From contig NZ_CP070496.1 of the NCBI RefSeq assembly GCF_016925535.1, forward strand, positions 3,472,001 to 3,536,000: 64,000 nucleotides of DNA, in the 5' to 3' direction. This document shows, in pieces, positions 28,635 through 37,054 of this stretch; position 1 is the first letter of the stretch, and each line of letters starts with the position of its first letter. This DNA comes from Natronoglycomyces albus. Lineage in GTDB: Bacteria; Actinomycetota; Actinomycetes; Mycobacteriales; Micromonosporaceae. The translations under genes were made by a program, and so were the position numbers. The notes under the pieces are model-generated. The model was given only the letters and a program-made list of their open reading frames with translations, ran no database searches and was not told the origin of the DNA.

Positions 28635-29642
28635 TTAACCCACCTTAGGCAGGCCCTCAGCGGCATAGACTGCCAGCAAGTGCCGCCCCTTTCGCTGCAC
28701 AAAAATCCTTCCGGGCATGGCCGCGTCCCCTTGGCCCTTCCAGTCAGTGATCAAAGCGTCGACCGCAGCCACATGCTTATGCGCCAACGCGCCGCCGGGA
28801 ACCCCGACCTCCCGCAGCCACACATGAATCACGCGCGTCCGCAGCGCCTCCGGCAGCTCCTCCATGACCGTGACCGACAGCCCGAAAGGCACAATCACCG
28901 CCTTTTCCACCATCGCCGCGGCCTGCTCGTCGAGATAGCTGTTGTCCGATGCGATCAACCGAGCCGAACGGGCCAAGTTATCAACCAGGCCCTCCCCCAA
29001 CGTCTGTGTCAACGTGTCCATAACCCCACGCAGGCGCGACCGGCGAAAACGCGGATCAGAATTATGCGGGTCCTCCCACGCCTCCAGCCCACTACGCGCA
29101 CAAGCATCGACCGTATCCGCCCGGGGAATGTCCAACAGCGGACGTCGGTAGACCCCTGAAATGGCGGGCATCCCCGCCAAGCCCCGAGGCCCCGCCCCGC
29201 GAGCCAGCGCCAACAGCACCGTCTCGGCCTGGTCGTCACGGGTATGCCCGAGGAGAATTGCCTTGGCATGGTGTCGGCGTCCCGAGTCGGTGAGCGCCGC
29301 GTACCGAGCGTCGCGCGCCGCCGCCTCCGGCCCACCTGCACGCCCCACGTCAACCGTCTCCACTTCGACCGGGTCCATGCCCTGCTCATGCGCCCATTCA
29401 GCTACCCGCTTGGCCCGTACGTCTGAGCCCTCTTGCAACTGATGGTCGACTGTCACCAGCCCAAGCCGCATCTGAAGTTTCCCCGTCACAAAGACGGCGG
29501 CGTCGGCCAAAGCCAACGAATCGGGCCCGCCCGAGCAGGCAACCAAGACCAGATCCCCAGCGGCGCAATCGGCCAGGGACGCGCGGACAGCATTGCGAAG
29601 CCTCGCCACTGAGGCGGGGAGTCGTCCCGATTTAGCATTCAT
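28635..29642 (-). CDS. tilS: tRNA(Ile)-lysidine synthase
   Basis: Converts C34 of the CAU tRNA-Ile to lysidine using ATP and lysine. A 335-residue N-type ATP pyrophosphatase with the PP-loop SGGPDS (37-42), then GLVTVDHQLQ, LGHTRDDQAETVLL with the catalytic Asp pair, and RRPLLDIPR. A shortened C-terminal domain is normal in actinobacteria. It precedes hpt/ftsH in the conserved neighbourhood but here converges with hpt. Confidence 0.93.
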   Translation of the reverse strand: MNAKSGRLPASVARLRNAVRASLADCAAGDLVLVACSGGPDSLALADAAVFVTGKLQMRLGLVTVDHQLQEGSDVRAKRVAEWAHEQGMDPVEVETVDVGRAGGPEAAARDARYAALTDSGRRHHAKAILLGHTRDDQAETVLLALARGAGPRGLAGMPAISGVYRRPLLDIPRADTVDACARSGLEAWEDPHNSDPRFRRSRLRGVMDTLTQTLGEGLVDNLARSARLIASDNSYLDEQAAAMVEKAVIVPFGLSVTVMEELPEALRTRVIHVWLREVGVPGGALAHKHVAAVDALITDWKGQGDAAMPGRIFVQRKGRHLLAVYAAEGLPKVG

Positions 29643-29775
29643 TGGCTGGTCGCCTGCTCTTTCTCGGCCCGCGCATGGCGTGGCCCTGTGGTCAGTATGC
29701 GGCGCGGGTGGGTACGCGAGGATTAGAGCATTGATGCGGCGGCGGAGGCGACTTTCACGCAGTCACGGCCGCTCA

Positions 29776-30849
29776 TCACGGGTTTATCCGTTGCAACCAT
29801 TGTTGCGGACGACCGATTTCATCCTCTGTAGGAAGATTGTCGGGCGTGTTCCAAATTCGGTTGAATCCGTCGATCCCGGCCTCCGCGATCGCGTGGTCGA
29901 CAAAGGCGCGACCCCGCGCGTATTGCTGAATTTTCCCATCCATGCCCAACAGCTGCCTAATGAGGCGCTGAACCGGTCCCGGATGGTGTCGCCGGTGGTC
30001 GAATCGACGGCGCAGCAGGTCAAGGTTGCGAATGTGCGTCTGTGCGACGGCATCCATCGTGGCCTCGGCATGCCCTTCCAACACCGTCATGAGATTTTGC
30101 AATTGGTTGAGCGCATCACGCTGTTCATCGGTAACCACCGCCTGCAACAGGGAAGTACCGCTGGAATTGCGGCCGCGGACGCCATCGGCGGCGGTGGCCA
30201 AGGCCCGCCTCATCTGCGATACCGACCTATCGCTTTCATCGTCAGCGGCGAAGAAGTTGTCGATGAGGTGCAAAAAGTGCGAACGCAACCAATTCACACC
30301 CGAGAACTGGGCCAGGTGGGTCGACTCATGAATGGCGATCCACAGCCGGAAATCGGTGGTGGGAAGGCGTAGTTTGCGTTCAGTCTCCACCACGTTTGGG
30401 GCCACGAGCAACAAACGGCCCGATTCGGTCGCGAATGGCTCCAACTGCCCCAGCACCTTTGAAGACACATAGGACAAAACGACTCCAGCTTGCGCGCCGG
30501 CCAAACGGGAAGCCGCCGTGATCGGGTTGCTGCCCTCGCCTCCCTCGGCTGGTTTCTCGTAACGTCGCAGCAGAGCCGACAAGCCATCGACATTGGCCTC
30601 AACCCACCGGTATCGATCGACCACCTCTATGGGCACCAATGGGTTGCACTCTAGGCGTGTGTACTCCGAGACCATCCCGACCGATTCCGCAGCGACCTCT
30701 CGCAGTTCGGTGACGGCGGCCGTGGCCGTGGCCATGGGCACGGACGGCCCGCCGCGCCCCAGCACTCGCGCGCACGCCAGCGCGGTGTTCCAATCGAGGG
30801 CCGGGATCGCCGCGCGCGACGGAATAATTGCCGTAGTGGCTTCTGTCAT
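29776..30849 (-). CDS. Zinc-dependent metalloprotease-like protein (DUF2342)
   Basis: A 357-residue protein of the actinobacterial DUF2342 / TIGR03624 family, regularly found between dacB and tilS as here. The zinc motif HESTH is at 174-178 in IAIHESTHLAQF, after LLVAPNVVETERKL. The C-terminal half is helical, with LEGHAEATMD giving a third metal ligand. No signal peptide is seen, so it is probably cytoplasmic. Physiological substrate unknown. Confidence 0.85.
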   Translation of the reverse strand: MTEATTAIIPSRAAIPALDWNTALACARVLGRGGPSVPMATATAAVTELREVAAESVGMVSEYTRLECNPLVPIEVVDRYRWVEANVDGLSALLRRYEKPAEGGEGSNPITAASRLAGAQAGVVLSYVSSKVLGQLEPFATESGRLLLVAPNVVETERKLRLPTTDFRLWIAIHESTHLAQFSGVNWLRSHFLHLIDNFFAADDESDRSVSQMRRALATAADGVRGRNSSGTSLLQAVVTDEQRDALNQLQNLMTVLEGHAEATMDAVAQTHIRNLDLLRRRFDHRRHHPGPVQRLIRQLLGMDGKIQQYARGRAFVDHAIAEAGIDGFNRIWNTPDNLPTEDEIGRPQQWLQRINP

Positions 30850-30906
30850 GTCCCCAACACTAACGGCTATTGGCCCTGAGAGCTAGGGATGTCCTCGCGT
30901 GTGCCG

Positions 30907-30938
30907 CCGTGCGTTGGCGTCGAGACGCCAACGCACGG
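30907..30938 (-). terminator. Hairpin terminator after dacB
   Basis: An almost loop-less inverted repeat (30907-30921 with 30924-30938; 14 usable pairs with a 4-nt loop) lies 30 bp past the dacB stop, before the metalloprotease gene. Confidence 0.7.
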
Positions 30939-30968
30939 ACTACTCGTTCCGGTGAGGGCAACTGCGGG

Positions 30969-33053
30969 TTAGGAGCATCCGCACCCGGACATCGCCCCCA
31001 CGACATTGTCGAGTGCTTCCTGGGCGCCGAAAATCCAATCCCGTTCATTGAGCACCAGTGAGAACACCAACTGACGTCCTTCCTCGGTCACGACGGTTCC
31101 CGTCAGGGACGAGACCTCGTTGAGCGCACCGGTCTTGGCTTTGGCGTTTCCCACGGCGTCTACGGCCGGGCTGGTGTAAAAGCGGTTGGTGAGAGTGCCG
31201 TTGTATCCGGCGACTGGCATGGTGTCCAACACGGGTGTGAACAGCGGGTTCTCAATCGACAGCACCAGCATGCGGGTAAAGACTTCCGCAGAGATCAGGG
31301 TGTCGCGCGACAGTCCCGAACCATCCATGATGTTTAGCCCGGCGGTGTCGATGCCGAGGTCTTCGAGGCTGGCCGTCAGGGCTCGCTGCACGGCCGGGTA
31401 GCTCCCCTCGTTCTCGGTAGCGAGAGCGACCTGGAACGCCACGGCATCAGCAAGCACGTTGTCTGACATTCGCATGACGTGCTCAAGAAGGCGATGCATA
31501 GGCGCGGAATGGACGACGCCCAGCTGTTCGGCCCCCTCAGCCGCGGTTCCTTCTTCGATCTCTTCGATTCCCAGCAGATCGGCGAACGCTTCGGCGGCCG
31601 CCTCTCCTGGGTGATCGAACCGCGTCGTCGGGCTGCCGTCGCCGGGGGTGAAGACGGATCGCCCGCCATTTGTCATCACCGGGTACATGCGAGCCGTCTG
31701 GCCCTCGGCGTAGTCCAGGTTGGTGGTACCGGGGGCTTGGATGTCGCCGGTAAAGAGGCTGAGGTCGTACACCAGATGAGAGGGCTCGGTGCCATTGAGC
31801 GCTTCCAAGACCTGGTCGGCCAGGTCGGACAACGTGCCAGCTCCTGGGTAGAAGCCCTCGTCGTCATCGACGGCCAACGTGATGTCGCCCCCGCCGATGA
31901 GCACCACGGTGCCTTCTTCTTCCCCGGCGACAACAGTGGTGGGGATGCGATATTCGGGACCGAGGTGGGCCAGGGCAGCCATTGTGGTGACAGCTTTGGT
32001 GGAGGAAGCCGGAGTGAGCGGCTCGTCTCCGTTGAGGTTGAGCAGAACATCGCCACTGAGCGCATCGGCGACGGTGAAGCCGAGAACCCCACTCATGCGC
32101 GGATCTGCCAGCAACGGTGACAGTGTCTCCTCCAGTAGGTCGGGGTCCGGTACGGGGGCCTCGTGGCTGAGGTTCGCCCATACCGGCGCCGCTTCGGCCG
32201 GTATGGCTCGTTCCTGCCATCTGAAAGAGCCCTGTTCTGGTGATTGGGTGTGCATGAATCCCCACACCCCCACCAGCGCGACGACCATGATGACAACGAG
32301 CCCCAGGGAGGCCAGCACCGGTATGGCCGAGCGCCTTTTTGGTTCTTGCGCGGCTGGTTCGGCTGCCGGTGCCTGGGATGGCTCGCTGTCCGGAGGCGAG
32401 GTTGCCTCCGGTTCAGCAGGGGTCACGCTGGGAGAGGTCGGCGTAGCTTCTACCTCTGCCGATGACGCAGTGGGTGGTTCTGGCGCGGGCTCCGGTACGG
32501 GCTGTGGCTGTGGGGATGGCTGCGGGTCGGGGCGGGCGGGTGCCTGGTTTGGGGGTGCCGGTTGCGTTTTTGCCGGGGTGGCCGGGGTGGGCCACCCTTT
32601 TGCGGGCCCAGTGTGGGTGGGCCACTGCCGGCGAGGAGGCGGCGGGCCTTGTGGTTCGGAGGAGGTCGTATCCGGCGCCTCGGTTTCGCTTTGGTCGGAG
32701 GTTTTGGTTGGAGCCTTGGAAAACTCCATCTGTATTGGGGAGACTTCGTCCTCAGCTGTCGCATCCGCTTCGGCGGGCACACCGGAGGCGGAGCTGTCGG
32801 TAGCGGAGTCGGCGTTGGAGGACGCGGACCTGAACTCAATCTTGGGAGGCGAGAACCCACGGTCGGATTCGGCTTCTGCTCCGTCGGCTCGGGGCTCGTC
32901 AGAGCCAGCCGCAGGGGGATCAGAATGTGAATTCTGTGACTCTTGAGGCTCAGAGGTTGGGGATTCGGCAGCTGCTTCCCCGGTAGTCTGGTCAGAGTCG
33001 TCCTGTGGTGTATTACTCCCGCTCTGGGGGCTGTTTTCATCACGGGTGGTCAC
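30969..33053 (-). CDS. dacB: D-alanyl-D-alanine carboxypeptidase/endopeptidase (PBP4 type)
   Basis: A 694-residue class C penicillin-binding protein that trims or cleaves peptidoglycan peptides. Active-site motifs: SSTK (350-353), SDN in [10 protein letters not shown], and KTG (640-642). The N-terminal ~235 residues are an acidic Pro/Ser/Glu-rich cytoplasmic region, unusually long for the family, followed by a membrane helix (about 240-265, [18 protein letters not shown]). The last residues contain GCGCS. GTG at 33053 has no clear ribosome site, so a leaderless transcript is possible. It is divergent from ppa across 87 bp. Confidence 0.9.
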   Translation of the reverse strand: MTTRDENSPQSGSNTPQDDSDQTTGEAAAESPTSEPQESQNSHSDPPAAGSDEPRADGAEAESDRGFSPPKIEFRSASSNADSATDSSASGVPAEADATAEDEVSPIQMEFSKAPTKTSDQSETEAPDTTSSEPQGPPPPRRQWPTHTGPAKGWPTPATPAKTQPAPPNQAPARPDPQPSPQPQPVPEPAPEPPTASSAEVEATPTSPSVTPAEPEATSPPDSEPSQAPAAEPAAQEPKRRSAIPVLASLGLVVIMVVALVGVWGFMHTQSPEQGSFRWQERAIPAEAAPVWANLSHEAPVPDPDLLEETLSPLLADPRMSGVLGFTVADALSGDVLLNLNGDEPLTPASSTKAVTTMAALAHLGPEYRIPTTVVAGEEEGTVVLIGGGDITLAVDDDEGFYPGAGTLSDLADQVLEALNGTEPSHLVYDLSLFTGDIQAPGTTNLDYAEGQTARMYPVMTNGGRSVFTPGDGSPTTRFDHPGEAAAEAFADLLGIEEIEEGTAAEGAEQLGVVHSAPMHRLLEHVMRMSDNVLADAVAFQVALATENEGSYPAVQRALTASLEDLGIDTAGLNIMDGSGLSRDTLISAEVFTRMLVLSIENPLFTPVLDTMPVAGYNGTLTNRFYTSPAVDAVGNAKAKTGALNEVSSLTGTVVTEEGRQLVFSLVLNERDWIFGAQEALDNVVGAMSGCGCS

Positions 33054-33140
33054 TGGGCCAGACTAACGTATCGTGCGCAGAGCTCAAGCCGCGCGCGAAC
33101 TAATGCACTATTCGTCCCAATCCCTGAGGAGTCTCGGCCG

Positions 33141-33638
33141 ATGGAGTTCGACGTCACCATTGAAATCCCCCAGGGGAGCCGTAACAAGTACGAAGTGGAC
33201 CACGAATCGGGCCGCTTGCGTCTCGACCGGACCCTCTTCACCGCCACGGTATACCCGGCCGACTACGGGTTCATCGAAGACACCTTGGGTCAAGACGGCG
33301 ACCCGCTCGACGCCCTAGTTCTGGTGCAGCCGACGTTCCCCGGCTGTTTGATCAAGGCGCGCGCGATCGGCATGTTCCGCATGAAGGACGAGTCTGGCAT
33401 CGACGACAAGGTCCTGTGCGTACCCGCGGACGACCCGCGACAGGACCGTCTCCAGGACATCGACGACGTGGCCGAGTTCCACCGCCTGGAAATGCAGCAC
33501 TTCTTCACCGTCTACAAGGACCTCGAGCCTGGCAAGAGCGTCGAAGGCGCGACCTGGGTGGGCCGAGAGGAAGCCGAAGCAGAAGTGAAGCGTTCCTTCG
33601 AGCGAGCCCAAGAGGCTGGCTATACCACGCGCCACTAA
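33141..33638 (+). CDS. ppa: Inorganic pyrophosphatase
   Basis: Hydrolyses pyrophosphate to drive biosynthesis. The 165-residue family I enzyme shows [20 protein letters not shown], the metal-binding [10 protein letters not shown], and PADDPR. ATG at 33141 follows TGAGGAG by nine bases; the longer open frame back to 32943 overlaps dacB and is not used. A strong terminator follows 28 bp after the stop. Confidence 0.96.
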   Translation: MEFDVTIEIPQGSRNKYEVDHESGRLRLDRTLFTATVYPADYGFIEDTLGQDGDPLDALVLVQPTFPGCLIKARAIGMFRMKDESGIDDKVLCVPADDPRQDRLQDIDDVAEFHRLEMQHFFTVYKDLEPGKSVEGATWVGREEAEAEVKRSFERAQEAGYTTRH

Positions 33639-33666
33639 GCAGCAACGGTTCTCAGCACCAAGAGCC

Positions 33667-33714
33667 AAAGTCCGGTGGGCCCCGAATCGAAAGGTTCGGG
33701 GCCCACCGGACTTT
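33667..33714 (+). terminator. Strong 20-bp hairpin terminator after ppa
   Basis: A perfect 20-bp stem (33667-33686 with 33695-33714) and an 8-nt loop, ending in TTTT. It is the most stable simple hairpin in the window and could work in both directions. Its right arm runs into the tRNA-Lys-like remnant. Confidence 0.9.
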
Positions 33715-33748
33715 TAATCCGTAGGTGATGGGATCAAGTCCTACGCGA
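33707..33748 (+). pseudogene. Degenerate 3' half of a tRNA-Lys gene
   Basis: Bases 33707-33726 match 34858-34877 of the intact tRNA-Lys exactly (anticodon arm, TTT anticodon, start of the variable loop). The following 22 bases still align without gaps to the T arm and acceptor end, with about five mismatches. The T stem no longer pairs, so it is not functional. It may be an old attachment-site duplication; the first nine matching bases also belong to the ppa terminator. Confidence 0.6.
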
Positions 33749-33858
33749 TCGTTCTCTACCCTGCTGACCTCGGCGCCTGGCCTCAGCGCCATATCAAGCC
33801 GCGACGACAACCTCGAATGCCGGTGCGCGCCCACGTCGAGCCACGTGGATCAATTCGC

Positions 33859-34623
33859 TCACCCCTGAATGACGATGGTCATCGTCCAGGTCTTGCGCGC
33901 GTCTGCGGGTTCGGTCAGTTCCACCTGGTAGCCGTGACCAGTCAAAAACTCAGCCAGTTCCTGCGCCGACTGCGGTTGACAGCCTTCGCGCACGATCAGG
34001 TTGGCCACTTCACCCCGAATCGCCTTCGCCATGTGGGTAATGGGCTTTCGTTTGCCGTTCTCCTCGCGGTAAGCCTGAAGAGAAATGCCCCGATTCCCCG
34101 GCTTCCAAGTGGAGGCATAGTCAGCCGACCGCATATCGAGAACTAGTTCCCCCGCATGCGCGCTGTCGAACACTTCGCTCATGCCCTCGCGCCAAAAACG
34201 CGAAATTCCGGCTGTGCCCATAAAACCGGGGAGCTTCGCCTTCATATTCATGCGATAGGGCGGAACCCGGTCCTCAGGACGCAGCACGCCCCATACGGCC
34301 GAGAAGATATAGATACCGCTGGTGTCAGGCAGGGTCGCAATCTGCAAGTTCTCGTACAACACACCGGTGTACAGCTGCGCGGCAGTGGCTGTGGGCGACT
34401 CCCACAGGCGCTGATTCGGCCCCAGCCATTCGGCACCGATCTTGCGGGTAATGCCAAGGAAACTTTCAGCGCCATCCAGCCCACTGACAACTTGCAGCGC
34501 ATCGACGATCTTGCGGCGCTGGTCGGTGAGCTCTTCGGCAAAACACAACTGGCGCAGATCCACGGGCGGACCATCGGCGGCCGCAGCGGCTTTTCCTTCG
34601 GAGGGAGGCAGCAAGATCAACAT
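33859..34623 (-). CDS. yaaA: Peroxide stress protein YaaA family
   Basis: A 254-residue DUF328/YaaA protein; family members bind DNA and limit iron-driven damage under peroxide. Seen: the opening MLILLPPSEGK, YTGVLYENLQ, IYIFSAVWGVLRPEDRVPPYRM, and the MKAKLPG region. ATG at 34623 is preferred to TTG at 34632. It lies alone between the tRNA-Lys remnant and the intact tRNA-Lys, so it could have been carried by, or trapped in, an integrated element. Confidence 0.88.
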   Translation of the reverse strand: MLILLPPSEGKAAAAADGPPVDLRQLCFAEELTDQRRKIVDALQVVSGLDGAESFLGITRKIGAEWLGPNQRLWESPTATAAQLYTGVLYENLQIATLPDTSGIYIFSAVWGVLRPEDRVPPYRMNMKAKLPGFMGTAGISRFWREGMSEVFDSAHAGELVLDMRSADYASTWKPGNRGISLQAYREENGKRKPITHMAKAIRGEVANLIVREGCQPQSAQELAEFLTGHGYQVELTEPADARKTWTMTIVIQG

Positions 34624-34830
34624 GGTGTCCAAGTCTATCGGTCGCTAAACACCAAACTTGAGTCCGACGTCCACACCCCGACTAACGTCACGTTGACCAC
34701 TACCGTCACAAGGGTCACCGGTTGCGAACTCATCCCCGTTGATTCATAGGCACGGGCTGAGGTAACGGAACTCTCATGGGGCAGCGCCCTCTACCCGCCA
34801 AGGACCAATCCATAAGGTAAGCTACTCCAC

Positions 34831-34903
34831 GACTCGCTAGCTCAATTGGCAGAGCTGCGGACTTTTAATCCGTAGGTTGTGGGTTCGAGTCCCACGCGAG
34901 TCA
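34831..34903 (+). tRNA. tRNA-Lys (anticodon TTT)
   Basis: All arms fold: acceptor 34831-34837 with 34896-34902, D arm GCTC/GAGC, anticodon stem 34857-34861 with 34869-34873 (one G-U), anticodon TTT at 34864-34866, T arm GTGGG/CCCAC around TTCGAGT. CCA is not encoded. Confidence 0.97.
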
Positions 34904-34909
34904 CAGCTA

Positions 34910-34947
34910 ATACAGGTCAGGGCGGCTTATGCCGCCCTGACCTGTAT
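34910..34947 (+). terminator. 17-bp hairpin terminator after tRNA-Lys
   Basis: A perfect 17-bp stem (34910-34926 with 34931-34947) with a TTAT tetraloop begins seven bases after the tRNA. Confidence 0.85.
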
Positions 34948-36105
34948 GCGTTTGAGGCGTAGAACCGATATGGCCAGCCCACCGGCTGCACGTTGGGCAC
35001 ATCCGATGCGGCCACGGCCAGTTTGTGGCCGGCCAGTGTGGTGTTCCGGCCCGAGCCAACCGGCTCAATCTCACGGCGCTCAGACGATCCATCGAAGCGT
35101 TCGACACCCATAGGCGCCGAGGCGGGGCCTAGCCAAACTTTCGGCTCGTACTCACAACGAGGTCGTCCCTATTTCCTCCACTGATCGGAACCAGACGTTC
35201 AACGACCGTGGTGTCGGGGCTATCACAATCATGTATACGCGAAACCAGGCCGCGCCTAAAGCACTTAGGGCCAGTGAGCAACTACACTGGTTTGTCACAA
35301 GGTGTAGCCGCTCACTGGCTTGCTAAGCGTTCGTCCTGGAATGGCCAGGCAGAGTCTTCTCTATGTCAACTCCGCTCGCCAGTATCCTGGTTCAATCGTT
35401 CCGAGCAAAGCTTGGAACCATTGGTGTCCGGTTCACTTCATAGTCCTGACTACCGTCGGCCTGTCTTGGCCTGCTCTGGCAAAGCTCGGCGAAGACGAGG
35501 TCATCCACTCAATTCCGTACCCAAGCCTGCAGTACAAGGGTTTGGGGAGCCAATGACACTGCCGATGGCTTCTCTGTTGGAGCAGAGTGCACATCGCGTC
35601 CGCGTTATTCGACCAGGCCATACCGATATGGCGATCGGTCTCCTGGGCGACGGATGTCATTGCGGTGGTTTCCTCTCCAGTGATGGCAGTCAGTTCTGTT
35701 CTGTGCGGTGTTCTTTCGTTTGTCAACGGTGCCATTCGCTGTTCGACGGCTAGCGACTGCCGCAGGCCAGCTGATGTTGGCGTATGAGATGCCGATCCTG
35801 GCGGGATCGAACTGGGCGCCCTTCGCGTGCATCGGGTTCCGATTGGCAGTCGGGCCCAGGCGTTGGGCATCCGATTCGGCTCAGGTATCGCATTGCGGTT
35901 TCTTTCGTATTTGTGGCGGTTGGGACTGGCGAATGTGGCGGTAGCGACTCCGCCGTATTCACCAGGGCTTGATGCCTCGGAGGACCGTCAAGTGTCGTCG
36001 TAACCGGCGTCTAGCGGGAAACCTGTGGAAGCAGGTGGCCCATGGGACACTCGGCACATGTTCACTTGTTGCGGCCTCGCTAAGTGAGGCGTAACCGGAT
36101 GGGTT
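34948..36105. other. 1.16-kb gene-poor stretch downstream of tRNA-Lys
   Basis: Several overlapping frames exist on both strands (for example 35208-35753 plus and 35433-35870 minus), but none has a family signal, a good ribosome site or neighbour-like codon use. It contains a nested hairpin at 35264-35327. It most likely represents degraded sequence next to an integration-prone tRNA. Confidence 0.5.
35264..35327. repeat. Nested imperfect hairpin, 21 paired bases
   Basis: Three stem segments stack: 35264-35268 with 35323-35327, 35270-35279 with 35310-35319, and 35282-35287 with 35302-35307, separated by small internal loops (G/TTG and AA/CC), around a 14-nt apical loop. It is not placed after any recognised gene. 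It could be a structured RNA, a hairpin recombination site or part of a decayed mobile element. Confidence 0.45.
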
Positions 36106-36672
36106 CTAGGTGGATTGGTAGTTCATCGCGGTCCAGAACTGAGACGAGCGTTGGTTCACCTCCCGCTTGAGCACGTGTTCCGGTGTCAGGTCCTCGAAAC
36201 CACGCCGGGCACCAATCAGCGTCATGATCGCGCTGGCCTGCTTCCGGTCAACCGTGGCTGGCCTTCCGGCTAGGTGTTCGGAGTGGTTCGAGTCCTGCTC
36301 GGATGAGATCTTATTACCGCACAGATCCCGGGTCGCTGCGTCGACAATTGCGGCTGCGTCGCGAACGATTGACGCGCTGCCGTCGGGCCCGGCCAGCGAT
36401 GTGGGTCCGACGCTGGGAAATCTGTCCACCGATTCCCCGCTAGTCGACGTCCCAGACCGGCTGGCCAGGTCACAACGTATCCCCTCTGGTGTGCACAGAC
36501 CGGAGAAATCGCGAGAATCGCCGTGGAACTGCTCAGCGGAGCCGAGGGCGTCGATGGGACGAGACTCGTGATGTCCGGTCGCAGAGAGAAGGCGGTGCAG
36601 GTGGGAGACAACACCGGCTTTCCACTGACCCACGCTGGTTGTCATGGTGGTGAAGAAATGTGTGGTGCGCAT
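36106..36672 (-). CDS. Hypothetical protein, unrecognised
   Basis: A 188-residue frame starting at ATG 36672 with AAGGAAG a few bases upstream. It is Ser/Thr/Asp-rich without membrane helices or a signal peptide, with single Cys in GLCTPEGIRC-like and DLCGNKIS segments. I find no family resemblance. Base composition is unlike that of neighbouring housekeeping genes, so it may be foreign or not real. It lies downstream of the secreted-protein gene on the same strand. Confidence 0.35.
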   Translation of the reverse strand: MRTTHFFTTMTTSVGQWKAGVVSHLHRLLSATGHHESRPIDALGSAEQFHGDSRDFSGLCTPEGIRCDLASRSGTSTSGESVDRFPSVGPTSLAGPDGSASIVRDAAAIVDAATRDLCGNKISSEQDSNHSEHLAGRPATVDRKQASAIMTLIGARRGFEDLTPEHVLKREVNQRSSQFWTAMNYQST

Positions 36673-36813
36673 GTTCTGCTTCCTTCTCTCCCGCTGGTTG
36701 AAACTCTGCCTTGGGCTGGTGATGCGGCCATCCGTTCCGTTGAGCAAAACTCAGCGGTCCGTCCTGACGCAACGCTCATCCCGGGTGGGAAGAATTTCTT
36801 TGATGGTTGCTGA

Positions 36814-36870
36814 CCTGTGGCTAAGTTGGCCGCGGCTTGATCGAGGCACAACTGCCAACTCAGCCACAGG
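36814..36870 (-). terminator. 17-bp hairpin, possible terminator
   Basis: Arms 36814-36830 and 36854-36870 pair with one wobble, around a 23-nt loop. It lies 185 bp beyond the stop of the secreted-protein gene and 140 bp before the next start, within the 382-bp gap 36673-37054. It may be a terminator or a leader structure; otherwise the gap looks empty. Confidence 0.4.
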
Positions 36871-37054
36871 ATCGGCGATGAACTGATCTAAAGGGAAGAA
36901 CTTGGTTCTGAGTTCCGAAGTTCTCTGACCTATCCGCATGCCTAAGTGCGGGTCATGGGTGCGATCCAGGAGATCATTGCGGAAGAAAGCTCCATGTGGT
37001 GAACAATGGACGCGCTTTCACAATCCCACTCCGCGACTTAGGCGCAGAGTAGGT

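Noticed and set aside
35208-35870. Overlapping frames on both strands after tRNA-Lys, considered as transposase remnants
   Set aside because: I could not find DDE or HTH motifs or terminal inverted repeats, so no mobile element is claimed.
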